A stretch of DNA of 49,165 bases, from assembly GCA_017882305.1 (NCBI GenBank), contig JADGPU010000011.1, positions 1 to 49,165 of the forward strand. The letters are read 5' to 3'. This stretch comes from Bacteroidales bacterium. Lineage in GTDB: Bacteria > Bacteroidota > Bacteroidia > Bacteroidales > VadinHA17. The position numbers and the translations under genes were made by a program. Positions 1 to 8,650 of the stretch are shown here, one piece after another; position 1 is the stretch's first letter, and each line of letters starts with the position of its first letter. A model generated the notes under the pieces. It was not told where the DNA came from. It ran no database searches and was given only the letters and a program-made list of their open reading frames with translations.

Positions 1-69
1 ATGAAGGGATTCGAACCCCCGACCTGCAGATTACAAATCAGCTGCTCTGACCAACTGAGCTACATCGGC
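1..69 (-). tRNA. tRNA-Thr (anticodon TGT), 3' end cut by the window edge
   Basis: Read on the minus strand, the acceptor strand GCCGATG is followed by a D-arm (TAGCTCAGTTGG), an anticodon loop TTTGTAA with anticodon TGT, a variable loop AGGTC and a T-arm whose loop is TTCGAAT. The 3' acceptor half begins (CAT) and is then lost at base 1, so the gene is partial only because the window ends there. The anticodon stem has one T-T mismatch in its middle pair. It lies downstream of hpf behind its own promoter-like sequence, as expected for the tRNA genes that commonly follow rpsU-xerC-hpf in Bacteroidota. Confidence 0.93.
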
Positions 70-120
70 AATTTAAAGAACGCCCCGTGAGTGCATAATT
101 CACCCTCAAAAAACGGTTTG

Positions 121-153
121 CAAATGTATGAATTTAAATTTTATTTATCAAAA
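121..153 (-). promoter_or_regulatory. Bacteroidota-type promoter for tRNA-Thr and genes beyond
   Basis: On the minus strand a -7 element TACATTTG (121-128) is preceded by TTTTG (149-153) with 20 bp between it and the TTG core. This matches the Bacteroidota housekeeping promoter (-33 TTTG, -7 TAnnTTTG). Transcription would start near 114, about 45 bases before the tRNA. Confidence 0.65.
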
Positions 154-183
154 TAAATCAATTTATTTTTGTAAATAGAATTA

Positions 184-483
184 TCAGACTCCTCTCTTCT
201 TTTGTTTATGCTTGGTAATCTGCTTTTTAAGTGCATCTATGGCTTCATCAGTTGCTACTTCAAATGTTTTGCTTTGCTTCCTTGCAAATAAAGGTCCACC
301 CGGTAACTCCAGCTTAATTTCGCTAATTTTGTTCTCACGTTCCTGATCTTTGTCAAGCCTAAGATAAACTTCAGCATTGACAATATCTTCATCAAACTGG
401 GTAAGTTTTTCCAGTTTCTGATGAACAAAGTCGATTAGCTTTTTGTCGGCATCAAACCGAACTGAATGAATCTGAATGTTCAT
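184..483 (-). CDS. hpf: Ribosome hibernation-promoting factor, short form (HPF/RaiA family)
   Basis: This 99-residue protein matches the short HPF/YfiA family (sigma-54 modulation/S30EA domain): a conserved MNIQIHSVRF beta strand, a first helix (residues 14-28), three strands with the NAEVYLRLD segment and a second helix (about 75-95), ending in a basic tail. It has no C-terminal dimerisation domain, so it is the short type. In the family it binds the decoding centre of idle 30S subunits and blocks translation in stationary phase. It is the third gene of rpsU-xerC-hpf, 30 bases after xerC. Unusually for this phylum it has a perfect AGGAGG 7 bases before the start, which supports this start codon. 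Confidence 0.9.
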   Translation of the reverse strand: MNIQIHSVRFDADKKLIDFVHQKLEKLTQFDEDIVNAEVYLRLDKDQERENKISEIKLELPGGPLFARKQSKTFEVATDEAIDALKKQITKHKQKKRGV

Positions 484-490
484 TGTAGTA

Positions 491-496
491 CCTCCT
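491..496 (-). promoter_or_regulatory. Perfect Shine-Dalgarno AGGAGG before hpf
   Basis: The plus strand reads CCTCCT here, giving AGGAGG on the minus strand with a 7-base gap to the hpf ATG. Most other genes in the window, including rpsU at the head of this operon, have only A/T-rich leaders without such a motif. Confidence 0.8.
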
Positions 497-513
497 GATT
501 TTTTGATTAATAT

Positions 514-1401
514 TTAAGCCCTTGGATGAGCCTGTTTATATACTTTTTTGAGTTTTTCAAAGGTGTTGTGTGTATAAATTTGTGTAGCTGACAAGTTTGC
601 GTGTCCAAGTAACTCCTTTATTGAATTTAAATCAGCACCACGATTAAGCATATGTGTCGCAAAAGTATGACGCAAAATATGCGGACTCTTCTTTTCAATT
701 GTGGTCACCATAGTAAGATATCTATTTACCGTATTATAAACATACTTATCATACAACTTGTTCCCCTTATCGGTAATAAAAAACCAACCATTATTTACTG
801 TTATAACATTGTCATTCCTGACCTTAATATACTCCTCCAATCGTTTAATGAATGGCTTAACCAATGGAATTATCCGCTGCTTATTCCTTTTCCCGGTTAC
901 TTTCAATGAGCCTTCAGACAAATCTATGTCGTTATCCTTTAATCCGATTAACTCCGATCTCCTGATTCCTGTCAGATAAAGAAGCTCAATAATTGTCCGG
1001 TTTCTTATACCTGCAAAGCCATCACCAAAACTATAATTATCAAGCAAGTTAGTAAGAGCCTCTTCTTCAATGAAAACAGGAAGACTCTTCTTTCTTTTTG
1101 GCAAAACAACCTTTTCAAGCGGATCGTTTTTAATAATCCCCTCTTTACGTAAATAGCGGTAAAATACCCTCAGACAGGAAATTTTTCTATGAACACTTAT
1201 TGTTGAATAGTTATTGTCGAGCATGCTGACAATCCAGGCCCTTATATCGTGCGAAGTAACTGCAACAGGATCCTCAGGAAGCCCTAGTGATGATAAAAAT
1301 AAGTAAAACTGATCCAGATCGTTTAAATAGGACCTGACAGTATGCAATGAATACCGTTTCTCGATTTGCAGATATTGTAAGAACGATTCCTTATGGCTCA
1401 T
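514..1401 (-). CDS. xerC: Tyrosine recombinase, XerC/XerD type
   Basis: The 295-residue protein has an N-terminal SAM-like core-binding domain (about 1-90) and a C-terminal catalytic domain. The full active-site set is visible: R147 in TGIRRSEL, K171 in the GKRNKQR hairpin, H241 and R244 in HILRH, H267 in LLGHANL and nucleophile Y276 in QIYTH. The family resolves chromosome dimers at dif with a XerD-like partner. Its place between rpsU and hpf is conserved in Bacteroidota, and no attachment-site repeats or cargo genes lie nearby, so it is a housekeeping Xer protein and not a mobile-element integrase. Whether it corresponds best to XerC or XerD cannot be settled without a tree. Confidence 0.92.
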   Translation of the reverse strand: MSHKESFLQYLQIEKRYSLHTVRSYLNDLDQFYLFLSSLGLPEDPVAVTSHDIRAWIVSMLDNNYSTISVHRKISCLRVFYRYLRKEGIIKNDPLEKVVLPKRKKSLPVFIEEEALTNLLDNYSFGDGFAGIRNRTIIELLYLTGIRRSELIGLKDNDIDLSEGSLKVTGKRNKQRIIPLVKPFIKRLEEYIKVRNDNVITVNNGWFFITDKGNKLYDKYVYNTVNRYLTMVTTIEKKSPHILRHTFATHMLNRGADLNSIKELLGHANLSATQIYTHNTFEKLKKVYKQAHPRA

Positions 1402-1454
1402 GAAGGAACCTTTTTATCCGTGAGGTTAAAAAAAATAAGATACGTCAGGGCGAA

Positions 1455-1646
1455 TCACTCTTCGCTCTCTTGCATCTTCTGAACATACATTGCCTTCTTG
1501 ATTTCTTCTCTCCGGCGTACTGAAGGCTTAATGAAAGCCTGACGTGAGCGTAATTCGCGTATCACACCCGTCTTTTCAAATTTTCTTTTGAATTTTTTTA
1601 AAGCTCTTTCAATGTTTTCGCCTTCTTTTAATGGTACAATGATCAT
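1455..1646 (-). CDS. rpsU: 30S ribosomal protein bS21
   Basis: The 63-residue basic protein is clearly bS21: MIIVPLKEGENIERALKKFKRK at the start and a KPSVRRREEIKKA segment in the second helix. Y54 lies in the C-terminal tail (AMYVQKMQ). In Flavobacterium ribosomes the bS21 tail, with bS6 and bS18, hides the anti-Shine-Dalgarno end of 16S rRNA, and an aromatic residue in this tail contributes. This gene leads the rpsU-xerC-hpf operon, has a strong promoter 30 bases upstream, and has no Shine-Dalgarno of its own (upstream bases AAATACTAATT). Confidence 0.95.
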   Translation of the reverse strand: MIIVPLKEGENIERALKKFKRKFEKTGVIRELRSRQAFIKPSVRRREEIKKAMYVQKMQESEE

Positions 1647-1675
1647 AATTAGTATTTCAGTTTTTAAACGAGGCG

Positions 1676-1706
1676 CAAAGTTAGAAATAGAAAAAGTCTT
1701 TTCAAA
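1676..1706 (-). promoter_or_regulatory. Promoter of the rpsU-xerC-hpf operon
   Basis: On the minus strand TAACTTTG (1676-1683) is a perfect TAnnTTTG -7 element, and TTTTG (TTG core 1703-1705) lies 19 bp upstream. The predicted start near 1669 leaves a leader of about 23 bases before the rpsU ATG. Confidence 0.7.
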
Positions 1707-1903
1707 ACATTTAGGAGAATAATTTATCCCGAAAGCTTTATTTTTGACATTTGATTTATTTATAAAGGATATACATTCTGAATTTGATTTGAATAAAATT
1801 ACGTTTTTTTTTGGCTGATTGCAAATAAAACTGTTAAATAATTTCCCCCTTTGAATGTGGATATATTTAGTGGAATTTCGATAACTAACACATCAGATAA
1901 ATC

Positions 1904-2683
1904 CTATTCATCGTACTTTAGATAGGGTCCCACTTTCCCAGCCTTTTCAGCTGTAATAAGCTTATTTTCAGTAAGATCATAAATACTATTTATCCTACCC
2001 TTTAGCTCCCTGTACTTTAAAATTGTTGTCACTTCATATTTTTCAAGATAATGGATGTGTGATAATTCTTTATAACTGGCTGAATTGATATTAATCCTTG
2101 TAATCACAGTTGAATCTGCGAAAACCTGCCCCTTAATCATTTCAAATGTCTCATCAGGCAAGCCATAAACCTCTTTTAGCTGGTCAATCCTGGCAAAGCC
2201 TCCAAGTAAGCGCCTGTACTTAATGATCCTTGCTGATAAAACAGGGCCAATCCCGGGGAGTCTTACAAGTGTTGCTGAATCACTTGCATTAATATCAGTT
2301 CTTGATTTTAGTTGCATTGAATGACCACTGGCCTTCTTCAAAGTTTGCTGTTTTAATTTAGCAAATGGAACAGGTTTTTTAGTTTTATCACCTTCATTCC
2401 CAGGACCCTTTTCCTTATCAAAAGGTTCTCTGAATTTTACTCCGGTATTGGAATACGAGAAGAATGTTTTTTCGTTGGATGCACTATTCTTTCCTGAAAG
2501 ATCAGAATGAATTTCTGCATCTGATACAGGACCTGTAATATCTTCAATGGCAATACGGCTTTCAGGTATAGTATATCTGAATCCAATTATCAGGATTATT
2601 ATTAGAAGCATGATAAAAGTTGATCTTCTCTCCCTTCGGGTAAAGCCAAACCAGTTCTTAATTGGTTCCCTGTTTAAATTCAT
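1904..2683 (-). CDS. Membrane-anchored helix-hairpin-helix (ComEA-like) protein
   Basis: The chosen start (MNLNREPIKN) gives 259 residues; a longer in-frame start 66 bases upstream exists, but this one puts a cytoplasmic WFGFTRRERR segment directly before a single membrane helix (about 21-39). A low-complexity linker (about 45-125) is followed by a ComEA/T2SK-like HhH region (about 130-175) with INASDSATLVRLPGIGPVLSARI, the double G-hG loop used to bind the DNA backbone. A second, weaker HhH unit (ININSASYKELSHI...) spans about 197-257. Such proteins are common in Bacteroidota. The role is unknown; DNA binding at the membrane or DNA uptake are possible. It lies in a minus-strand run with tamL upstream but 120 bases apart. 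Confidence 0.75.
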   Translation of the reverse strand: MNLNREPIKNWFGFTRRERRSTFIMLLIIILIIGFRYTIPESRIAIEDITGPVSDAEIHSDLSGKNSASNEKTFFSYSNTGVKFREPFDKEKGPGNEGDKTKKPVPFAKLKQQTLKKASGHSMQLKSRTDINASDSATLVRLPGIGPVLSARIIKYRRLLGGFARIDQLKEVYGLPDETFEMIKGQVFADSTVITRININSASYKELSHIHYLEKYEVTTILKYRELKGRINSIYDLTENKLITAEKAGKVGPYLKYDE

Positions 2684-2803
2684 TATAACAAAAATGCAAT
2701 GAGACTTCTGCAATTTATGCAATAATCTGGAAAAATCAAGCAAAAACATATTGATTTTTAGCAGTGGATAAATAGAAAAAGAGATTGGCTGAATAGTCTG
2801 AGA

Positions 2804-5155
2804 TCAGAACGGATATCCAATACCCAGTACTATTGTAAAATCTTTTCTCCTGTATGGTCCGTTCATAAATATCCAATGTGATCTTTCTGTAAAAAGAGGA
2901 TCATGAAGCAGTGGATCACGCAACTTCATTCCAATATCAACTCGGGCGATAACAAATTTAAGATCGAATCTGAAACCGGTTCCGGTACCAATAGCAATAT
3001 CTTTGTAGAAACTTTTAAAAGTGAATTGTGATCCGGGTCGTGCATTGTCGTAGTTATAGCTCCAGATATTCCCTGCATCGAGGAAAATGGCACTCTCGAG
3101 TATCCAGAAAAGTTTAAACCGGTATTCCGCATTTGCTTCTAACTTGATATCTGCTGTTTCATTTAAAAACCTGGACGTATCAGCAAATGAACCCGGACCT
3201 AGAGATCGTATCTGCCATGCTCTGATATCATTCGCACCACCACCGAAATATTGCTTTTCGAATGGTACAGATGTAGAATTTCCATAAGGAATACCAATGC
3301 CAAAGAAAGCGCGATATACAATTGAACTTACATCATTAAATTTATAATTGTACCTGATATCAATGTCGGCCTTGACATATTGTGCAAATGGTTGCCTAAA
3401 CAGATAATAGCCTGAGTCACTTTTATGCACTCCAAACATCTTATAAACTCCAGAAAGAAAATTACCTGCAGTTTCAGCATTTATCCTGAGGAACCAGTAA
3501 TCTCTTGAATTTTTAATTATCTGGTTATTGAAAATAAATGAATAACTTCCACCTAGTATTAAAACATCCTTATAACTGTTAGCCTGATAAGATGATGAAT
3601 CTATCCAGGCTTTATATCCGGAATTAATATAAGGTACGTTTACAAGGCTTAATTGAATCGGATTAACAATATGTTGCTGATAGTATCCGGCTTTCCAGCT
3701 ATAGCCAAAGCTGGCATTGGCAACAGTCCTGGTATAAAATGGCATACTCTGATAGTCATAAGATGCAAGCAAGGTAGTTGAAGGATTATATTTTTTTATA
3801 AAATTTTCTGTTTTAATAAAAGGAACCAGGAATTCAGGAAGCCTTAAGCTTGTCTCTAATCCATATTCCTGTGTGCTTGATAGTCTTGTATTCGGTTGTG
3901 AATAAGCTGCGTAAGCTCCTTTCAATTTCGTGCTGAAAAGTTCCGCTCCATGAAAAAGATTTTTATGCTGATAGATCAGGTTCAGGGCACCACCCAGGTT
4001 ACCAGCCGAATTAGTTCCTTCAAGTTCGATTTTATATGACTGCTGACTGAGAAGAGTGAGCTGAATATTACAATCGAGTTTCAATTCCATCCCCTGAAGA
4101 CTTTCATTTTCCTTTGAATCATTATAGTTAATGTTAACAAGCCGATATATTTTTAACGACAGAAGATGCGTCTGAGTTTGCTCTGTACTGGTCACATTAT
4201 AAACTGATCCGGGTTTCAGAAAGAGTGATCGAATAATAAGGTCATATTTTACTTCAGGTTTCTTCATGGAAGTAATAAAATAGTACCCTCTGTAGAAAGT
4301 AGTATCAAGACTCTTTAAGTATGCCTCACCCCGTTCGAGGGCTTCTTTTGGTATAAAATCGGGATAGATGTAAATATTTTTAATTGTATAAACTGCAAAA
4401 GGGCCGGAACTGATTCTGTTATATGAATCAAGTTTGGTAAAATTCCTTATGTTATATTTAATGTTTACCTGCCTGTTCCCAACGGTGCTATCTACTTTGA
4501 ACCAAATATAATCGTTTGAAAATCCATAGAAACCATGGTCCCTGATATAACGTTCAAATCGTGTCCGTTCAGCCAGCAGAACATCAACATCGTAAGGTTT
4601 TCCCCGCTTAATAATGCAGTTCACCGAATCAAAGAAACAGAGCTTTCGGATATTGCTGTCCGCGATCTCATAAGTAAGGTTACGAATAGTATAAGGGCGA
4701 AGTAACTCAATATTATAGAATACATCCGATTTCCTGTTGGCAGTTATAACTGTATCTGTCACCTTCCCGTCAAAATAACCTTTCGAAGTAACATATGATT
4801 TAATCTGTTCTTTTGTCTTGGTTTTGGCGTATGAATCATAAATAACTGGTTCTTCTCCGATATTTCTTAACCAGTTATGCGGCCACTTCTCCTTATTTAT
4901 ATTTGAAAGATTGTACAAACCCAGGTAAAACCTGGTGCCAAAAATCCGTTTATTCGGAGTTTGTTTAATATAAGGTACAAGGTCACTTTTCCTAATACCT
5001 TCTTTATTTACATTAATGTGATTCTCGTTTAGAAGGCTCTCACCTTCAGGTACATATTTTGTTGGATTACAGGATGTTATAATGAGATAGAATAAGATTA
5101 TAAAAATACCGAATCCTGGTCGAAAATGATTTAAATATGTGATGGATATTTTCAA
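2804..5155 (-). CDS. tamL: TamL: Omp85-family outer-membrane assembly lipoprotein
   Basis: The 783-residue protein starts with a lipoprotein signal whose lipobox LIITSC places the acylated cysteine at C29, and ends with beta-barrel strands finishing in GIGYPF. Between these are POTRA-like repeats (about 40-330) and a C-terminal Omp85 barrel (about 370-783). The Omp85 loop-6 VRG(F/Y) signature appears as ANDIRAW followed by SLGPGSF, which is the form typical of Bacteroidota TamL. In this phylum TamL takes the place of TamA and is expected to work with a TamB-like protein in outer-membrane biogenesis. The start codon is TTG: there is no ATG that would keep the signal peptide, and an in-frame TAA lies six codons upstream. 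Confidence 0.85.
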   Translation of the reverse strand: MKISITYLNHFRPGFGIFIILFYLIITSCNPTKYVPEGESLLNENHINVNKEGIRKSDLVPYIKQTPNKRIFGTRFYLGLYNLSNINKEKWPHNWLRNIGEEPVIYDSYAKTKTKEQIKSYVTSKGYFDGKVTDTVITANRKSDVFYNIELLRPYTIRNLTYEIADSNIRKLCFFDSVNCIIKRGKPYDVDVLLAERTRFERYIRDHGFYGFSNDYIWFKVDSTVGNRQVNIKYNIRNFTKLDSYNRISSGPFAVYTIKNIYIYPDFIPKEALERGEAYLKSLDTTFYRGYYFITSMKKPEVKYDLIIRSLFLKPGSVYNVTSTEQTQTHLLSLKIYRLVNINYNDSKENESLQGMELKLDCNIQLTLLSQQSYKIELEGTNSAGNLGGALNLIYQHKNLFHGAELFSTKLKGAYAAYSQPNTRLSSTQEYGLETSLRLPEFLVPFIKTENFIKKYNPSTTLLASYDYQSMPFYTRTVANASFGYSWKAGYYQQHIVNPIQLSLVNVPYINSGYKAWIDSSSYQANSYKDVLILGGSYSFIFNNQIIKNSRDYWFLRINAETAGNFLSGVYKMFGVHKSDSGYYLFRQPFAQYVKADIDIRYNYKFNDVSSIVYRAFFGIGIPYGNSTSVPFEKQYFGGGANDIRAWQIRSLGPGSFADTSRFLNETADIKLEANAEYRFKLFWILESAIFLDAGNIWSYNYDNARPGSQFTFKSFYKDIAIGTGTGFRFDLKFVIARVDIGMKLRDPLLHDPLFTERSHWIFMNGPYRRKDFTIVLGIGYPF

Positions 5156-5506
5156 AATCTGGCTTAAAACTTAATCTCAAATATATCAATAATAATCTGA
5201 ACTAAAAGTAAAAAATCTACCTGAACCAATAAGCTTGAAAATGAATATTTAAAATCCAAATAATGGAGTTATTTTATAGATTAACCTGATTCAACCCACG
5301 ATCGTTTCAATGTCCAAGTTACAATTTACTTTAAGATTCCTCATTTCGCTCCGCTCCATTCGGAATGACAGCGAGGAACCGAGCAGAATGCGAGCTCACC
5401 GAAGGTAATCTCCAGCGTGAATTGGGACTTTTCTAATAACTCCGGTTATTCAGGTAAATTTTTCTTTAAATTTGCATGAACCCATTTGAATTCAAAGCAG
5501 TAAAGA
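5156..5506. other. Divergent intergenic region, tamL / SpoU methyltransferase
   Basis: No gene was seen in these 351 bases. A CAAATATA at 5178-5185 is a minus-strand -7 match (TATATTTG) for tamL without a convincing -33. A plus-strand -7 match TAAATTTG lies at 5467-5474, 32 bases before the methyltransferase gene. Between them, from about 5330, is the repeat element described separately. Confidence 0.5.
5370..5410 (+). repeat. Copy 1 of an intergenic repeat (GCGAGGAACCGAG ... GAGCTCACCGAAGG)
   Basis: AGCGAGGAACCGAG (5370-5383), a 7-base centre, then CGAGCTCACCGAAGGTAATC (5391-5410). The same two blocks in the same order occur at 42025-42073 with a different, 15-base centre. The upstream flank (about 5333-5369) is a TCATTTCGCTCCGCTCC / CGGAATGA-type sequence that could also belong to the element. 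Confidence 0.75.
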
Positions 5507-6289
5507 ATGCTAAGTAAGACCAGAATCAAATTCATGAAGTCTCTGCAAAATAAAAAGGTAAGGGATGAAGAGAGACTATTTGTAATTGAAGGAGATAAGC
5601 TTGTTAAAGAGTTCTTAATTGCTAACCTCCCAATAAAGATGCTCCTGGCTAAACCTGAATTCCTTAATAGTCTCAAGCCTGATCTTATCAGGTCTGTCAA
5701 TATAATTGAAGATGTAAGCTATAATGAACTAAAACAAATAAGTACCCTGAAAACACCACATAATGCTGTGGCAGTTGTTCATATGCCTGAACGTGAAATG
5801 AATATATCAGAGATAATTAATCAATTTTGTGTAGCCCTTGATTTTGTTCAGGATCCCGGGAATCTGGGAACAATAATAAGAGCCGCCGGGTGGTATGGTA
5901 TTAAAAATATAGTATGTTCTGTGAACTGTGTGGATGTTTATAACCCAAAAGTAATCCAGTCAAGTATGGGTGCATTACTTCACGTAAATGTTTTCTATTG
6001 TGATCTCAAAAACCTCCTGGCTTCTGCAATTAAAAACTCTGTTCCGGTGTTTGGAACTTTGCTTGAAGGCGACTCGATCTATAATCATAAGCTTGATAGT
6101 AAAGGTATTATTTTGCTGGGGAATGAATCAAAAGGTATTTCCAATGAACTTATTCCGTTTATTACAGAAAAAATAAGAATCCCTAAATTCAGCAAAGCCA
6201 GGGAAGGAATTGATTCATTAAATGTGGGAATGGCTGCCTCGATAGTTTTTTCCGAGTTTCTGCGAAAATCGGGTTGCTTGCCTGATTAA
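5507..6289 (+). CDS. SPOUT-class RNA 2'-O-methyltransferase (TrmH/SpoU family)
   Basis: The 260 residues have an N-terminal substrate-binding domain (LSKTRIKFMKSLQNKKVRDEERLF at about 2-25, then IEGDKLVKEFL) and a C-terminal SpoU knot domain. All three SpoU motifs are present: DPGNLGTIIRAAGWYGI (motif 1, with conserved N and R), LLGNESKGIS (motif 2) and REGIDSLNVGMAASIVFSE (motif 3). The family methylates ribose in rRNA or tRNA with S-adenosylmethionine. RlmB-like 23S rRNA activity is likely, but the exact target cannot be read from the sequence. The gene is followed 31 bases later by an MFS transporter gene that has its own promoter. Confidence 0.85.
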   Translation: MLSKTRIKFMKSLQNKKVRDEERLFVIEGDKLVKEFLIANLPIKMLLAKPEFLNSLKPDLIRSVNIIEDVSYNELKQISTLKTPHNAVAVVHMPEREMNISEIINQFCVALDFVQDPGNLGTIIRAAGWYGIKNIVCSVNCVDVYNPKVIQSSMGALLHVNVFYCDLKNLLASAIKNSVPVFGTLLEGDSIYNHKLDSKGIILLGNESKGISNELIPFITEKIRIPKFSKAREGIDSLNVGMAASIVFSEFLRKSGCLPD

Positions 6290-6303
6290 TAAAATTATAT
6301 TTG
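6274..6303 (+). promoter_or_regulatory. Promoter for the MFS gene, overlapping the end of the upstream gene
   Basis: TTG (6274-6276), 19 bp, then TATATTTG (6296-6303), a perfect Bacteroidota -7. The -33 lies inside the last codons of the methyltransferase gene. The start codon at 6321 would follow a leader of about 10 bases. Confidence 0.6.
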
Positions 6304-6320
6304 TTTAAATTTATTCTACT

Positions 6321-7550
6321 ATGTCAAAATCAAATTTCAAAGTCTATAGAGCTCGTTGGATCATGCTGACAGTTTATATGTTAATGGCTGCTGTAAACCA
6401 ACTCTTATGGATTACTTTTGCACCGATAACGGGCGATGCGACAAAATATTATGGTGTTTCTGACCTTAAGATCGGAATCCTTTCCATGTGTTTCATGATC
6501 GTTTACATAGTTGTTTCAATTCCAGCATCCTGGGCTATCGATAAATACGGAATCCGGATAGGAGTTGGGATCGGCGCTGTATTTACAGGTATTTTTGGCT
6601 TACTTCGCGGATTTGCCGGAACAGATTACAATATGTTGCTCTTTGCACAAATTGGTATTGCAATCGGACAACCTTTCATTCTTAATGCTATTACTAAACT
6701 GGCTGCCCGTTGGTTTCCTCTTGAGGAACGCGCAACAGCAGCAGGTCTTGGAACACTTTCAATGTATATAGGGATACTGGGAGGAATGACACTTACACCA
6801 TACCTTATTATTGGATCAGGCATAGCCGGAATGCTAAGCATTTACGGAATTATTTCAATTATCACTGCTGTTATCTTTCTTGTGGTGATAAAAGAGGGAC
6901 CTCCTACAGCACCCTGCCGACCGGATCAGGAGGAACGATCACTGGTTTTTGACGGTTTCATGCAGACTCTGCGAACCAGAGATTTTCTCTGGTTGATGAT
7001 CATATTCTTTATCGGTTTGGGAGTCTTCAATGCCGTAACTACATGGATTGAGGATATAGTCAGACCACGCGGATTCTCAGCCACTCAGGCCGGTATTACC
7101 GGAGGCTTAATGATTGTTGGAGGGATTGTTGGCGCGCTGATTATTCCTCTGCTTTCAGACTATTATAAAAAGAGAACTCCTTTTATAATTGTAGCCCTTG
7201 TCGGCTCAACAATTGGCCTTGTCGGCATCACATTTGCTACCAGCTACTGGCTCCTGCTTTTCTCCGGGACCGTATTAGGATTTTTCCTACTGAGTTCGGG
7301 GCCTATTGGCTTTCAATACGGAGCCGAAATAACCTACCCGGCATCTGAAGGGACATCAAATGGAATGCTCATTCTGATGGGTCAGATATCCGGCATTGCA
7401 TTTATTTTTGGTATGGATAGTTTGAAATCTCATTCGACGGGTTCAATGACCAGATCTTTAGTTTTTCTTATAGGGCTTATGTTACTGGGTATCTTAATCT
7501 CCTTCAGGCTGAAAGAATCGGCAATATTGACCAGGGAAGAAGCCAAATAA
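6321..7550 (+). CDS. Major facilitator superfamily transporter
   Basis: The 409-residue protein is almost wholly hydrophobic, with about twelve predicted membrane helices in two halves separated by a charged loop (about 195-215, KEGPPTAPCRPDQEERS). The loop 2-3 motif (DKYGIRIGVGIG) and the segment RWFPLEERATAAGLGTL resemble MFS members of the FLVCR-like group. Substrate unknown: FLVCR relatives move haem or choline, but bacterial members are mostly uncharacterised. It has its own promoter and faces a convergent ICMT-like gene, so nothing in the context fixes the substrate. Confidence 0.8.
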   Translation: MSKSNFKVYRARWIMLTVYMLMAAVNQLLWITFAPITGDATKYYGVSDLKIGILSMCFMIVYIVVSIPASWAIDKYGIRIGVGIGAVFTGIFGLLRGFAGTDYNMLLFAQIGIAIGQPFILNAITKLAARWFPLEERATAAGLGTLSMYIGILGGMTLTPYLIIGSGIAGMLSIYGIISIITAVIFLVVIKEGPPTAPCRPDQEERSLVFDGFMQTLRTRDFLWLMIIFFIGLGVFNAVTTWIEDIVRPRGFSATQAGITGGLMIVGGIVGALIIPLLSDYYKKRTPFIIVALVGSTIGLVGITFATSYWLLLFSGTVLGFFLLSSGPIGFQYGAEITYPASEGTSNGMLILMGQISGIAFIFGMDSLKSHSTGSMTRSLVFLIGLMLLGILISFRLKESAILTREEAK

Positions 7551-7581
7551 AACAGATCAGCATTTCAGTTATCTGAGCTTG

Positions 7582-8154
7582 TCAATAGATCCCGGGGATA
7601 AGTTTTTTCGTTTTGGATCTGTACTTTAAATAGTTATCGCCAAATTCACTTGTGAGTACCTTCTCCTCTACGCTAATTCTGTAAAGTACAGCAGTAAATA
7701 CAGGAACAAAGAGAACGAGAAATGAATAAAAACTGTTCATCGTTGCAGAAAATCCGATGATTATCAATAATAATCCCAGATAGCTTGGATGCCTTACTTT
7801 CTCATACAATCCATCTGTTTTAAGTCTAGCAATCTCTGTTATAGCTACATCGACAGTGAATGATTTACCTAACTGAATAATTGCAAGCCACCTGATGATT
7901 ATCCCGACCAGAACTAACATTAATCCGGTACCGGCAATTACAGAATTGACAGAATTCCAGGAATTATGTTTTGCCAGAAAGAATCCACCGATAAATCCAA
8001 AAGTAATCATCGCCCATATAAATATCATTGAACCCTGGTCTTTCCTGGTTTTAACAGTTTTTATCCTTGAATGCTTGAAAAGCATAAGCAGAAGCTCTGA
8101 AAAGGCAAAAACAAAAGAAAGATAGACGATAAGTATCATTATATTAATTCTCAT
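7582..8154 (-). CDS. Isoprenylcysteine carboxyl methyltransferase-like membrane protein
   Basis: The 190-residue protein has about five membrane helices and the C-terminal ICMT/PEMT signature: LKTDGLYEKVRHPSYLGLLL (about 107-126) and a late RISVEEKVLTSEFGDNYLKYRSKTKKLIPGIY tail. The RHPxYxG and EExxL parts bind S-adenosylmethionine in this superfamily. Bacterial members have unknown methyl acceptors. It is the last gene of the four-gene minus-strand operon from 10418, 36 bases after the gene at 8191. Confidence 0.75.
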   Translation of the reverse strand: MRINIMILIVYLSFVFAFSELLLMLFKHSRIKTVKTRKDQGSMIFIWAMITFGFIGGFFLAKHNSWNSVNSVIAGTGLMLVLVGIIIRWLAIIQLGKSFTVDVAITEIARLKTDGLYEKVRHPSYLGLLLIIIGFSATMNSFYSFLVLFVPVFTAVLYRISVEEKVLTSEFGDNYLKYRSKTKKLIPGIY

Positions 8155-8190
8155 AATACAATTTAACGATTAGTTTCAAAGCTTTAGAGA

Positions 8191-8637
8191 TCATTTAATA
8201 AGTTCAACCCTTACTGCCCATCCATATGATGTCGGAGTCGAAATGAGAACACTTATTACCTTTTTGTTTATCGGGTAAAGTATTGTTTTCGAGTCTTTCC
8301 TGTCTATAAAAATACAAAAATCCTTATTTCCGTCATGATCATAATCTATCGAATCTTTGATCGTATTCGGGATGGTTCCGTGCCAGTCCAGCTGAACAAA
8401 ACCCGAGTTTTTTTCTTTTAAAAACCCATTAAATACAGGTTTTCTGATGTCCAGTGTGCAACTCTCTACAATTATTTGGTTGGCAATCTCACCACCTGTA
8501 TATCTTGGATTTAGCTTCATGAAGGGCAGTTTTGATACTGAAACGGAGAAACTGTTAAGTCCCGGGAATAAAATAATTATCAGAATCAGACAAAAAAACG
8601 CCCAGGAAATTCCTGCAATTATCTTTACTTTTTTCAT
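8191..8637 (-). CDS. Unknown protein with one N-terminal membrane helix
   Basis: I do not recognise this 148-residue protein. It has a membrane helix or uncleaved signal (about 7-27) and then an extracytoplasmic domain with a DYDHDGNKDFCIFID segment (about 100-114), an acidic stretch like a single calcium-binding FG-GAP or EF-type loop. Two cysteines (C61 in VESCTLD and C108) could form a disulfide. It lies 13 bases after the NapH-like ferredoxin gene and before the ICMT-like gene, so it is probably co-transcribed and may serve the same membrane complex. Confidence 0.55.
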   Translation of the reverse strand: MKKVKIIAGISWAFFCLILIIILFPGLNSFSVSVSKLPFMKLNPRYTGGEIANQIIVESCTLDIRKPVFNGFLKEKNSGFVQLDWHGTIPNTIKDSIDYDHDGNKDFCIFIDRKDSKTILYPINKKVISVLISTPTSYGWAVRVELIK

Positions 8638-8650
8638 TTTGCTTACTGTA

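Noticed and set aside
514..1401. Tyrosine recombinase as integrase of a mobile element beside tRNA-Thr
   Set aside because: The gene sits in the conserved rpsU-xerC-hpf order, no direct repeat of the tRNA end was seen, and no cargo or phage genes follow.
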